DNA of 64,000 nucleotides from Sarcomyxa edulis (GCA_009761415.1 QUOL01000009.1:496001-560000), one strand, 5' to 3'. Counted from the stretch's first letter, positions 12,541 to 24,305 are shown. A program made the numbers and translations. Notes: generated from the sequence alone by a model not told the origin.

Positions 12541-12920
12541 GGTCATGTTGCATAAATCTCATAGTGCATAAGGTTTTGCATGGAACCACGTTGGGACGCA
12601 GGTAAAATCTTGCAAAATGCATAACGCATAATGCATAGGTCTCTGGTGGCCGGTTTTGGCGGGATATGCATTATGAGAAGGCATGTTGGCTAGTTTTGAG
12701 CACATATTAGTGGTACATATTTGACATTCTTTCACAAAAACTAGACCAAAGAAGCCCATATATGCAGCCAATTGATGCATCAGGACTTATTTCGTAGTAA
12801 TGCTACCTGATGCGTCCACTATGTCACGCCCTAGCCGGGAGTAACACGGTGTCACTTGGATGTGACACATACCCTGTTGCATAAACCCCATAATGCATAG
12901 CCTCGGGGGGTGTCCGGAGC

Positions 12921-12945
12921 GTATGCATTATGAGCAAGTCTACTG
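12921..12945 (-). repeat. Right terminal inverted repeat of MITE
   Basis: It is the exact reverse complement of 12516-12540 and is followed by TA. Confidence 0.9.
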
Positions 12946-13051
12946 TACCTGGCACCATCTTCACTGTGGGCCTTACAGAGTTACATCCTTTGGGTTTTCA
13001 CTGCTGCGACATCTACTCAATTCATAACTGCAAAACTACTCTCCTCCCATG

Positions 13052-13287
13052 TGTAATGGTCAGGCTAATGCCGGTCCATTACACCCAGCTCGTTACTCCG
13101 ATAGTCACGCTAGTCACACCTTATCTGATCGCCACCTGTACACTTTCTTTTCTCTTTGTCTAATCAACGCCAGTAATTGGCATCTCTCAGTATCGAGGAT
13201 CCTACCTAAGTTCTCTCTGACTTCGTCGCTAGTCTGTCACGCCAGACTCTTCCTTCCTCTTCCAGCCTCGGTGCCTTGCCCGTTACA
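13052..13287 (+). repeat. 5' LTR of non-autonomous element
   Basis: 236 bp, TG...CA ended, identical to 15015-15250. The first 8 bases (TGTAATGG) recur inverted 24 bases in (CCATTACA), giving a short hairpin at the LTR edge. Confidence 0.92.
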
Positions 13288-15014
13288 GTTTGATTAGACC
13301 ATCAAACATCTCGACGGAGTCAAGCTCATTTTCGCTCTATCGCTTTCGTGTCTCATCTCTTTTCCCTCATGACTCACTCTCTGGCTGCCATCCAACACTG
13401 TGGTAGCTTATCTAAACCTCTGGCCTTCGATCTACACCATCCTACGTCATTCCATCGCTCTAGATGCTTTTTTGGACATCTCCAAAGCCATTGGAGATTG
13501 GTTCTGAGCTTTTGAGCTCCGTGGGGAGTTTTTGTGTGCTTTTGTGCACTCCTAGTTCGTCTTCCTTTTCTTATCGACCCCCTCATCCCTTTTCGTCGAT
13601 CCCTACACTCGTTCCCCGGTGTAAACCCCTCCTTCATCATCCGAAGTCGAGGTCTCCATTCTACTCCCACTCCGACCCATTTTCTTGGGAACCCCTCACT
13701 TCCTTCAGTTGAGGTCGCCTCATTTTCCCCCTATCCGCTGTTTTGGGATCTCGCCCTCTCTCCCCAGCTCCTACTTCACCTTTCCCCTCAATTCTCGAAT
13801 TCTTCCTTCCCTCCCCCGCTTCCCTCACCAATATCTCCTCTCTTGTATTGCCCACCCACCCATTCCCTTAAAACTATATTCCCACACCACCAACTCCCCA
13901 GTCCTAATCTCAATCACCCTCCCATTCAATTTCTCGTCAATTCATCCATTCACCTAATGCCTCACTACTTTACCCACCCTCCCACCCTTAACGTCTTCAG
14001 CTAAAAGGGGGATAGACAGGTAGAGGTCGTGGAGGTCCAGTGAAGGTGAATGGAAGGAGGGAGAGGACTGGAAGGACGGTCCCAAGTGGAATCATCTCCT
14101 CGGGTGGAGCAGAGTTCCGTAGGACGGAGCAAACTCGAGATGGACCTCAGTCCTTTCGGATTGAAGCGGAGGCAAGATACGAACGGACGTCAGTCCTCTA
14201 GCCGTCTCGATGACGCTGTGTCGCATCGAGGTCGTCCTTCGAAATTCGCGCTCGAAGCGGAATTTTAACGTTTTTTTCACATCATTTTAGCGCAGGCTCA
14301 TTCATTCATACTTCGACATCTCCTCCTCTATTCCCTCACTCTCACCCTCATCTTACTCGCTTGGACATGGCTCCGGTCACGTTTCCCTTCCTCACCAACT
14401 CTACTCTCACTCTCGAACCTCCGATCTCGGATCTCTCTATCACTCTCTCGTCGCTTCGCGTCTCGACAACCTCTCAACTAGGGCATAGGCTCCGGTCTTC
14501 CCCACCTCTCTTGATTACGCTCAAGACTTTACCCCACTCAGTACGACGGTACTTACTTTTATTGGTCATGAGCAGAGATTTACGCTCTCCGTGCGCCTTC
14601 CTTTACTCCTCGACGCCACTACTCACTCTGCCTGCGGGCCCCACTCTACATTCGACTTTCACGTCATCGACTCTCGTGTCACCCAACTCACTTCCTTGAC
14701 CCTCGTGTCATCTTGATTCTCGGTTTTCATACCACCTCCAACTCTCACGTCACTCTATGCCTTCCCTCTCTCCTCATCACTCCTCTGAACTTGATGTTCC
14801 ATCTCTCTCTCTTCTGTACTCTATCACCTCTCTCCCTCTACCTCTCTTGCTTTTCCTCTTTCACTTACCTACTCTGAACTTGATGTTACTCTCAGCTCTA
14901 CCCTTACTTGAACCTCTACCAGCTATTGGTCATTTTTTTTCTTCTTTCCTTCCCTTTACTCTATTCTCCTTTTCACCTACACCTTGATGGTACATGACCT
15001 AAAAAGGGGGATAC

Positions 15015-15250
15015 TGTAATGGTCAGGCTAATGCCGGTCCATTACACCCAGCTCGTTACTCCGATAGTCACGCTAGTCACACCTTATCTGATCGCCACCT
15101 GTACACTTTCTTTTCTCTTTGTCTAATCAACGCCAGTAATTGGCATCTCTCAGTATCGAGGATCCTACCTAAGTTCTCTCTGACTTCGTCGCTAGTCTGT
15201 CACGCCAGACTCTTCCTTCCTCTTCCAGCCTCGGTGCCTTGCCCGTTACA
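15015..15250 (+). repeat. 3' LTR of non-autonomous element
   Basis: Identical in sequence to the 5' LTR, preceded by a polypurine tract and followed by the target duplication CCATG. Confidence 0.92.
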
Positions 15251-16201
15251 CCATGATCTGTTCCTTGTCATCTCTTTCAGATCAGATGAAATGGGAAGTC
15301 CAGATCGAACTTAGACTGTTACGGCGCAGGTCAAAGGAGGAAACAGACGAAGGTGCTGCTGCAATGAGCATACCTTCCCATCATGTGGATCAGCCTCGTT
15401 GGGTTGCGTCGTCCCTCCAACTATGATCCTCAATATTGATTCGTGATCGTGCGTTCCGACCATAACGGCGTGATCCCTTCCGCTTGGATTCAGCATCTGG
15501 AATCCGGTGATCTGTCTTTTCAGACTTCTCTATGTGACTCGTTTACTAACACCGGTGCATGTTTTGACTTCAGAATTGATGCGAGTCTTTGAAGAGTCAC
15601 GGCAGAAGAGAACATTTTCGGCTGAAAGCTCTGTAATCCGCTGCTCTCGGCTCCTCGATGCGATGACAATACGGCTCGGATCGCTTCTGCTATGAGCTTG
15701 GTATTTCTCTTTCTCAGGAGTATCATCATTGCTTCTCGGTCAATCGATCTTGATGTGATCATAGTACTCTGGGGAAACTCGGATATTTCCGCTGTCTGAG
15801 TTGCGTTCTCTATCTTTGCATGCAGCATATTGACTGTCGAGGTCCCTTCCACTGCCGTTCCTCTCACCAGGATACCTCGGTCGAATTGGTTGCGAGTGCA
15901 ATATGTGGAACTTCTGCTTCTTCAACGCCTGCCGGCTACCTCGAGTTACCGAAATATTCGGGAGACGCTCATCGGAGTCAATTCCGCTCCGAGGAATCGG
16001 ACTAGAAGAAACTCGAATCCTTGCAGTGCCACAATGCTACAGCTCATGTCCAGACGGCTTTCAAAAAATTGTCCTATCCAGGCATCGCCTTCTCGATGAT
16101 TGTACCTCAGTTACAGAAGGGAGTCATGGTTCGTAGCCTATAAAGCCAATGACCGATGAACATTTCTGAAGTCGTTTCCTATCGACGCCGACGAATTCGT
16201 A
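15251..16201. other. Intergenic, no confident gene
   Basis: Open frames on the minus strand at 15311-15496 and 15520-15925 look mildly coding in composition, but I recognise no family and found no clean splice chain. They may be a decayed gene. The promoter of DUF6534-type copy 3 lies at the end. Confidence 0.35.
16139..16145 (+). promoter_or_regulatory. TATA box of DUF6534-type gene 3
   Basis: TATAAAG lies 57 nt before the ATG at 16202, matching the spacing in the two paralogues. Confidence 0.55.
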
Positions 16202-17868
16202 ATGTCAACTGCAGCTTTCGACCCGCATCCTACTCTCGGGGCTCTAGAGATTGGAGCCTTCATCTCCATTTTGTTGTTCGGCATCTTAACTGTTCAGGTC
16301 TATCTATACTATCGCCATTTTCTCAACGATCACGCTGTGCTCAAAGCTGTGGCAAGTATTTACAGCCGTCACCCAAGATATATGTTCCTGATTTATATTC
16401 ATCGATCAGGTTGGATTCATCTGGTAAATTTGAGTTTTGAGACTTTTACACTTCCAAGACTGACTCAGATCGACGTTTCGAGGGTTTGCGAGCTCGGCCA
16501 TGCTTTGTGTATAACCTCAGGCACTTATAAGGCGACGATATCGTTCTACGGACATCCCGAGAAGCTCGTCAGGATACCCGACAACATCAATGCTGCTATC
16601 ATATTTGGTGCATTCATTGATCCTGTAGTTCAGGTATGGTTGTATCAACATGTCGTAGAACCGATTTACTTACACCATCAGCTCGCTAGTCCGTTTTCAT
16701 TTTCCGCATCTATAAACTCTCACATAAGCTTGGGATCCCGATCTTGTGTTGGACCATCGCGACGGCTCTGCTTGTCGGTGGCCTAGTGATCAGCGTCGCC
16801 GCATTTGCTACCCCATCTGTGAAAACCTTCGAAGCACAGTACGGAGATGTTCTAGCTGTCATTCTCACTGGTGGCGCCATCCTCGATATTATCATCGTTG
16901 TGTCGCTCTGTTATCACCTGGTGAAGCAGCGTCGTAATTCTTTCATCAGGTTCGCGTCACATATAATTCTCTCGTACCTCTCATCTCACGAGTTTGTTAG
17001 AACCGTAAGAGTTCTGGATATCTTGGTTGTATGGACTATACGTGAGATATCTCTTTGGTTTTTTTTCTGTACGGATGAGTGGCTAATAAGATTCCGTAGA
17101 AACCGGCCTTCTCACTAGGTAAATAGTGGTTCTCTTGATTCTTTGATGTTTCTAATTTTGTGTCCTGCAAAAGCGTCGCTGCCGTGGCAAGTACGATATG
17201 CGTGAGCCTCTCGTCGTAGCTTCCTGTGTCTACAACTTTTGACTTTACTTATCTGATTCAGTTTTTCACCATGAAACAAAACTGTAAGCGATGCTCGTGA
17301 TCTGGTTCACAAGACGATAAAAATTTACTGGCTGTGACAAGATGCTTGGATGGCTATTTTTATGGATATGACTGGCTGTAAGTAGAGGCTCGATTCCAAG
17401 ATGTTCACTGTCATTGAATCGCTATTTTTATTCAGTGTTCTCAAACTCTCTCTTGGCTCTGTGGGAATTCCAGCGCTTCGAACATCCTCCGTCTTCTTCT
17501 GTTTATTCATGTCTTGCAGGCTCAATGGAAGAACGGAACTCTGTAATATCATGAATCAAGATCCACACACTAGTGACATATATTTCCCTGGAGGTCTGGA
17601 AAGTTCTCATCACCAAGTAAGCCTTGAAATTAGGCAATCCTACTCATGCCGATTGACGCCTTGGGACATCTAGTCCACTATTCAGCAATTGTCGATCGAT
17701 ATCCACCGAGGACAAGATTTGGACGTTACAAATATATCTAACGGTCAATCTGAGAATGTAGGTGGTCTGCCATCTTCTAACCTCTGAACTTAGTCTAAAA
17801 TGTATTTGCAGGACTCCAAGACTCCGACGATCGACGAGGCCTTCAAGGTCTTCTTGAATCAAAAGTAG
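16202..17868 (+). CDS. Seven-helix membrane protein, DUF6534-type (copy 3)
   Basis: Starts MSTAAFDPHPTLGALEIGAF and continues ILTVQVYLYYRHFLND. Then come GFIW, the VCELGHALCITSGTYKATIS block, the helices ALLVGGLVISVAAF and VILTGGAILDIIIVVSLCYH, and a 19-nt exon at 17100-17118. The family end block is LFSNSLLALLNGRTELCNIM. The tail reads QQLSIDIHRGQDLDV and ends DSKTPTIDEAFKVFLNQK with the stop at 17866-17868. Exon phases match copies 1 and 2 throughout, and its last-intron donor is canonical (CAA|GTAAGC). Predicted membrane protein of unknown role. It is separated from copy 2 by two mobile elements, so the array was probably tighter before they inserted. Confidence 0.77.
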
Positions 17869-18139
17869 ACGCGTCTCTATCTCGAGTTACATTTAATTCT
17901 TGGTGATCAACGTGCTATCTCTTGAACAACCCTAGGACTTATAGACATTGGCTTATCACACCTGTATCAGTATCGTGTGTATGTGTACGCAAGAAACGAA
18001 GCCTAATTGATGATTACTTCCGCGTCCTATGTCTCTATATTCTGGCACTCGATATTGACAAGCGACAGCGATCCCTAATATGAGTATTCTGGTATAAAAT
18101 TATTCGGAGATAACATAGAAATATATGTAGTCAAGAGCG

Positions 18140-21100
18140 TCAGAGACACCAACCGACAGCCGTCCCAAGATCCCGAACCCCTCGGCTCTCTGAGAGTTCC
18201 AATGCGAATGCCAGACATTCCCGTTCTCTATCCTTACGGCCCTGGAGACCGTAGGCCTTGGCCAAGAAATACCATGCTTCGGGTACATCCCAACCAACGC
18301 CCTTCGTTAGGTATGCCAACATACCTGCCGCGAGGTCGACATTATGGAAGTCAGATTCGACACTGGGTTTTTCCCGAGAAGCGGTAGAAGAAAGAGAGAT
18401 ATAGAGTCGACACAAGTGAATCGTGGCAGAAACATCATCGGGTGATATGAAAAGCGCCTTGTGGAAGGTGTCTATCGCCTGATGGTTGTGACCGAGGGCT
18501 GCGTGATATAGGCCGAGCTGTAGAATAGGTGAACATGGTCAGTTATGAAGCGACTTCAAACAACACAAGTATTTACCTGAACCCAAACAGCAGGATTACT
18601 ATCATCTTTGACTTCTGCTTCCTGTATCGCCCCTTTAGCCTGTTCGATTTTACCTAACCGTCGGAAAGTGGCAGCAGACATCAACCATAGATCACTCAGA
18701 AGTCGATTTTCTTTCAGCGTTCGGCTATTTCTTTTCACGGGCTGTTGAATCTTGGGAATATCTGGAGGTGGAGGAGGTGGCGATTCGCTGGGAGATGCAT
18801 CAGCGGGAGGTACAAGGGAGCTGAGGCGTCTACGAGAGTGTATTGACGAAGCTTGATACGAGGTCGGTCGAAGAATTGCATGGAAGTCTATATGATACAA
18901 CATTAGCGAGAAGCAGTGGGATTTTACAGTCATTTAATACCTGGAGTAGAGTTGGAGCGACGTAGACTTCCGTTTCGAACGACTCCATTGCCTATCTTTT
19001 TCGAGATGGTGGTGATCCTGACTTGACTTTTATGTACGCGGTTTTTCAGCATCTGTTGGACCTTCTTCGATTTTGACGCGTCTCGATCTATTGAGTATGA
19101 CCGTTTAACTTTCAGACGGTTCTCATCTGCGAACAGATCTTCTGATCGAGCGTTGTCGACGGAAAATTGTCGAGATCTATCATCTGGTGTGGCAGGAGAG
19201 ACCGTTATCGGAATAGAGTGTGATGGTTCTGCAGTCAAAGATGCCGCTGCTGTATCAGCTCCAGGCTCTTTAACGCTCGAGCTTCCCTTCTCCTGGCTAA
19301 TTGGGGGAGACAGGGCGAGTTCTGACGGTGCCTTGATCTCAGTCGAAGGTCTACCTTCCATCGACAGCGCAGCTAGATGTGAAATGTGATTAGGTCGAGT
19401 ATATCTGCCCGTGAAGAACTATAGACTCACATTGAGCTGCAGACATTCCCCTCTTCTCAGCGATCCAGCTGAACACCTCGACCCATTTGTCCCCAGCTCC
19501 TTCCGCTCCTTCCACGTATTCCGTCAAGACGACTTGTGTCATTCTCAGCTGAAGGGCGTGTTCGAAGACTTCCTGACAGGATGGCAGAGGATGATCGGGA
19601 ACAGGGCCGAGCAGGTCTTCTGCTGGCGGGACGTCTGTGGCGTCATTAGAGATCAAGTAGACAGGCGATAGAGCTTTTTGTGAAAAGGGTTCCGATTTAA
19701 TCTTGACTTCCTGGTGGTTACCGTTGCTGTTCGGGAGACCGTCTATAGCATGCCCGTTTACGACCTGCCCCTTTTCCTCCGCTGCACCAAAGTCTCTCAC
19801 CTGGACATCATTATCGGCTGGCAAAGCTGGGCGTGCTACTGTTGCAGTAGAGTTGTCCGGCTTCTCAGTATCCTGACTTTCATCAGGGTCCGCGGAGGAC
19901 GAGTCTTCGCCGATCGCCGAGCCCTGCTCAAGTATTTCCTCAGCCGCTTTCCACTTCTCAGTCATCGTCAGTAAGAGTCCTAAGAGGTGCCAGTATCGGA
20001 CTTCCTCGGGCTCGGCCTCTACGGCTAGACCAGCGTTCACGATTGCTTGCTCAAGATCTCGCGAAGGTCCGGCTCGTGCAAACGAGAGAGCGAGATGATA
20101 GTATCCAGAGGAGGTTGGGAATGTTTCGACCGAGCGAAGAAATAGGGAATGTGCATGAGACAGCCGGCTGGGACGCGTCAGCGGGTCTTGCTCTAAGTCA
20201 ACAAATTCATAATTATGATTATCATCAGTAGCGGGTCAAAAGATGGACATCTTTGAATGACTTACTCACCTTTGAGACCCATAACGGAGCTCCAGACTGC
20301 CTCAGCTAATTCGACTCTAGCAACCAAGCTCTTGTCATTCATGTCCAGACGCGTCTTCGCCTTTTCGATCAACACCCCGGCTTCCTTCGCATCCTCAATA
20401 TCGACCAGTCCAGGAGAAGTCGACGCCAATTTGCAAAGCATCCTAGCACCTTTAGCGAGTGTTTCTACCCAATGCAGATTGCTGTCAGTATCGGCTCCAA
20501 CGCCTGCATCACTTGCTTGCCATGCCTTCTCAACTACTTGGACGTATAAGCGCAATGTGCGCTTGGCGAGGTCAGTGTCACCTGATACATGTAAAAGACG
20601 CGTCATGTGGCGCAGGATACGGTAAGAGTTGAACGTGAGACGAGTAGCCCACCACAAGACCTGTAGAGAAATCGTCAGCATTTACAAGACAAGAAGTAGT
20701 TGCACGAACAGTCATCAACATACGTCAATAACCCAGCCAGCATGGTCACCGACTGCGCCACTAGCCTCCCAGACCGCAACACATAGGTCGACAAAGTCTT
20801 CTACCTTTGTGTTCCTTTCACCGGCTCGAGGAAAATGAGTGCTGACGGTGAGAATCGCACGATACTCGTGCACAACTGAACGAGCCGTATGGAGCCACGC
20901 AGGCGGTTTTACATCTCCCCGCGAAGCAGAAGTAATAACGACTGGCGATGGTGAGGATCGGCCACGTAGAATAAGAGCACGGAGGTATAATACGGATATC
21001 GTAGAACGGTGCTGCGTTCTGAATGTTGCAGGCCAATATGAGCTGCATGTTGTGTAGTGTTCGAACCAGGTCCAGATAGAATTTTGGGAAGAAGAATCGT

Positions 21101-22173
21101 GGATGTTGCTTGTGCGCGCCGAGAGGACTATACCACGCCAGATTAGTCTTTCTACCCATCTCCATAACTCGCGAAATTGGGTGAATGACGTGAATTCGAG
21201 TTTCCCTGCTACCGACGTGGACGCTCCTCCGTAGATGGACGCGATATCTGATTCGATTGTTCGTAGGAGGGGTATCCCTTCTTGATAAGCCAATAGGGCT
21301 ATCTGAGGGTCATCGCGAGACAGCTTCTCATGGGCCATACCTGACCAGCCATTTAGCGCGACTGGGAGACGGGTTCCGTAGTGAGAGCTGAGTTCACTCA
21401 CCCTTCAAACATATACTCCGAAAGGATTCAGTCATAGCCCATGATCTCCCGTCACTGATCTCTGCAATTGAAACCGAGTCTGAGAGAAAACTGCCGACAC
21501 TGGATGACGAGGATGCCTCCGCACCTGGCACTTGAAGGGACAGATTGTTAGAACGCGTCGACGCAGGTACTGGTATGTGATTCTTTATGTTGGACGTTAC
21601 TGGGACCTTGGCAAGATGAGACAGGCACTCGGAAGGGTTCCGCAGAGCGTAGGCGTAGTATGCCAACGCAAAGCTCAGACTCTACGGAAAGTCGTCAGGA
21701 AATTGTTTAAACACTGCCAATACCCTCAAGAAAGACAATACACGTACATCGGAATTGGAAGACTCCATAGACTTCAATACATCGTATCCCGCAGCAGCTT
21801 CGTCAATTCGCTCTTGTGGTAACGCACACTCGTCCCCCAGATCCAGAGGGAATTCTACACCCTTTCTAGCATCATCTTGATCTCCGTCTTCAGACTTTGA
21901 AGCGAGAAGCAAAGCCAACGCATGGGTCTGTGATGCGACCTCGGTGACGTCTTGAAATCCCCTACAATGCTTGTTAAACTTGCGGAATAATTCCGACCAA
22001 GATAAAGCTGTTCCGTTTGGTGCTTTTGCCGGAAATGGTGAGGTCCATTGACCTGCCGTTAATGCTGCTCTGAGTTGTGTCCAGTAGTACTTGTCTTTGG
22101 GATTTCCTGAGTGCATGTGCCGTGATGTGGTTGTCTCAATGTCGAAGGCCTCGGCAATGACCGAAACGAGCAT
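18140..22173 (-). CDS. YPP1: YPP1/TTC7-type TPR protein, adaptor of the PI4-kinase complex
   Basis: Large multi-exon gene of about 1,200 residues. Near the N-terminus it reads YYWTQLRAALTAGQW and SWSELFRKFNKHCRGF, which I recognise as the start of Ypp1/TTC7 proteins. Helical repeat exons follow, for example LSFALAYYAYALRNPSECLS, AYQEGIPLLRTIESD and a TPR-rich C-terminal half (HLLGLLLTMTEKWKAAEEIL; ending PEAWYFLAKAYGLQGRKDRE). A disordered Ser-rich insert (about 18930-19360) sits between TPR blocks. Yeast Ypp1 joins Efr3 and the PI4-kinase Stt4 at the plasma membrane for PI4P synthesis. The ATG at 22173 is the first in frame; a second, at residue 20, is possible. The gene is divergent from DPH2 with only 46 bp between start codons. 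The stop is at 18140-18142. Confidence 0.82.
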
Positions 22174-22219
22174 CGATTTTCACAAGTCCTCGATCACATT
22201 CTCTTCGACTTCCCTCGCA

Positions 22220-24305
22220 ATGGCATCTGAAAATACTGCTTTTTCTACCGCTGGCGAGGACGCAATAAGTCGAACGATCGATGTGCAGCTCGATACAACC
22301 GCAGACCAGCTCTCAGCCCAAGAATTCGAAGGTTTCTATGAGATCGAAAGAGTTGTGGAAGAGATAGTAAAGGGAGATTTCAAACGAGTAAGCTAGCCAA
22401 TAAAAAATTACTTATTCGACAACTTACATTTCTGCAGATAGCCCTTCAATTCCCTGACGAACTGCTTCACGAATCGGTGCCCATCTACCGTGCGCTCAAG
22501 TCCAAGATTGGAAGTTCTCAAGAACTCTATGTGCTCGCAGACACTTCTTATGGCAGGCAGGCGATCCGTGCTTCCAACACAGGACTTTTGGCCTGACTTC
22601 CTGCCTATTATTTCGCTTTTGAATCGACAACCTGAAGTTGTTGCGTCGATGAGGTCGCTGCACAACATATCGATGCCGACGCCGTGATCCATTTCGGTTA
22701 TGCATGTCTGAGTCAGTGAGTTCTGGTTTTCTACTCCGGTACCTTGCTCGATTCTGAATGGAATTGTAGACCCTCTCGTTTACCCGTAATCTATGTTTTT
22801 GGCCAGAAAAGCGTGGATGTCGACGATTGTGTCGCTCAGTTTATGGAAGCATCCGGCAATGCCGCTGCCTCATCTTCAACTTTAGACGCGAACCGTCCAA
22901 AGACGGTCTTACTTAGACATGACGTTGCGTATACACATCAAGCTGGTGAGTCTGTCTGTTCTTATATACTCGCATTTCCAGACTCTTATGTTACCAGAGG
23001 CAATTGCTGCCAAGCTCAAAGAAGCGGTCGAACCGTCAAAATCGAACGTACTATACTCCAAAGTACCCACTCGCCTTGAGCCATTGGCTTCGACGTCAAA
23101 GGCAGAGCCAGTGGCACTACAGAACGCGGAATCGACAGGCGTTCCTGACTCGACAGTGGAAGACTGTACAATCCTTTATGTCGGTGAGGAGAGTATGGGA
23201 CTCACTAATCTGCTCATGACACATTCATCTTGCGACGTAAGTTCCACTTTCTCATTCGACTCTACCTGCCTTATCGAAATTCTCCCCAATAGGTGTATTC
23301 ATACGATCCTAAAACGAAAAAAGTGCAGCTACAGTCATTACGAACGAACAGGCTACTTATGAGAAGGTATGTCGCAGTACAGAAGGCGAAAGACGCCGAC
23401 GTGTTTGGAATTCTCGTTGGCACGCTAGGAGTTGGTCCGTATAACTCTATATCCACCGAGTTTTCTTCCAGCTCATCAGTTTATAGCCTCATATCTGCCG
23501 CTTATCTCTCATATTCGATCCCTGCTTTCGCGATCACACAAGAAAAGCTATACTATCAGCGTCGGGAAACTCAATCCTTCGAAACTCGCAAATTTTATGG
23601 AAATTGAATGTTTTGTCTTAGTGGCATGCCCCGAGAATAGTCTCATAGACGCCAAGGTCCTCTCTTGTCTCTTACGGACTTTACGGCAGATGCTGACAAC
23701 GAAATATAGGATTTCTTAAGACCGATCGTCACGCCGTACGAACTTGAAGTGGCTTTGCGGGCCGAGCAGAGTTGGACGGGACGCTATGTTCTTGATTTCG
23801 AGAAGCTACTATCGGAACCATCTCAAGAGAATGACCTTGGTATGTATAGTGCTCACATCGTCCCCTCGGCTAAATTGACTCAATGTCCTTTTCTCTAGAC
23901 GAACCTACAGAAGAGGAAGACCCCGATCAACCAGTATTTTCGTTGATTACAGGAACCTACCGACACGCCAAACGATATGGAGGTAAGTATTGCGTTCCAA
24001 TATACCCTTCATTCGTGACTGAAGCCGTTTCTTCAGATTCAAGTGAAGCGATTGACGATACAAGCTCTGCTGCATTAGTCTTGAGAAATCAAGACGGAAC
24101 TGTTGCAAAATTAGCGGACAGTGCCGCCGGTGAGTATCTATCTTATCACCTCTCTTCTGATCTGATATGGTACGCAGGTGAGTTCTTACAGTCGCGGTCT
24201 TACCGCGGGTTGGAATCACGGATTGGTGAGGATGCACCGAGTGTTTTGGAGCAAGGACGGAGTGGAATTGCTAGAGGATACCAGGATGACCACCGAGAGT
24301 CGTAG
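22220..24305 (+). CDS. DPH2: DPH2, diphthamide biosynthesis iron-sulfur subunit
   Basis: Starts MASENTAFSTAGEDAISRTI, then FYEIERVVEEIVKGDFKR, then IALQFPDELLHESVPIY and LADTSYG. The conserved Cys block CCVDEVAAQHIDADAVIHFG follows, then PSRLPVIYVFGQK. Later exons read ILYVGEESMGLTNLLMTH, FGILVGTLGV, LNPSKLANFMEIECFVLVAC and PIVTPYELEVALR, ending SRSYRGLESR...GYQDDHRES. Dph2 pairs with Dph1 to transfer the 3-amino-3-carboxypropyl group from SAM to histidine of elongation factor 2, in the cytosol. Joining DTSYG to CCVDE in frame needs an intron at 22557-22637 with a GC donor (GGCAG|GC) and AG acceptor, giving YGSCCVDEV. About nine introns in all. TOM70 follows 155 bp downstream. Confidence 0.9.

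Larger units (their letters stand above)
12516..12945. mobile_element. Tc1/mariner-like MITE, 430 bp
   Basis: Perfect 25-bp terminal inverted repeats lie at 12516-12540 and 12921-12945, starting CAGTAGACTTGCTC and ending with its complement. TA dinucleotides flank both sides (12514-12515 and 12946-12947), the target duplication typical of Tc1/mariner/pogo elements. The interior has no coding capacity. It is built from repeats of the ATGCATTATG/TGCATAATGCATA type, including two direct copies of a 25-bp unit (12546-12570 and 12875-12899, 22 of 25 bases alike). A transposase supplied in trans is inferred. Confidence 0.88.
13052..15250 (+). mobile_element. Complete non-autonomous LTR retrotransposon, 2,199 bp
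   Basis: Two 236-bp LTRs (13052-13287 and 15015-15250), identical by eye, begin TGTAATGG and end CGTTACA. The element is flanked by a perfect 5-bp duplication CCATG (13047-13051 and 15251-15255). A polypurine tract AAAAAGGGGG (15001-15010) immediately precedes the downstream LTR and sets the + orientation. The 1,727-bp interior carries no gag, protease, reverse transcriptase or integrase motif in any frame. It is strongly pyrimidine-rich on the + strand, apart from a purine-rich stretch near 14005-14250. It is therefore a TRIM/LARD-like passenger mobilised in trans; the superfamily cannot be told from this sequence. LTR identity implies recent insertion. Confidence 0.92.

Noticed and set aside
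13534..14004. 156-codon frame inside the small LTR element
   Set aside because: Low-complexity Pro/Ser/Leu sequence produced by the pyrimidine-rich strand. No gag or other motif is present and overlapping frames are equally open.
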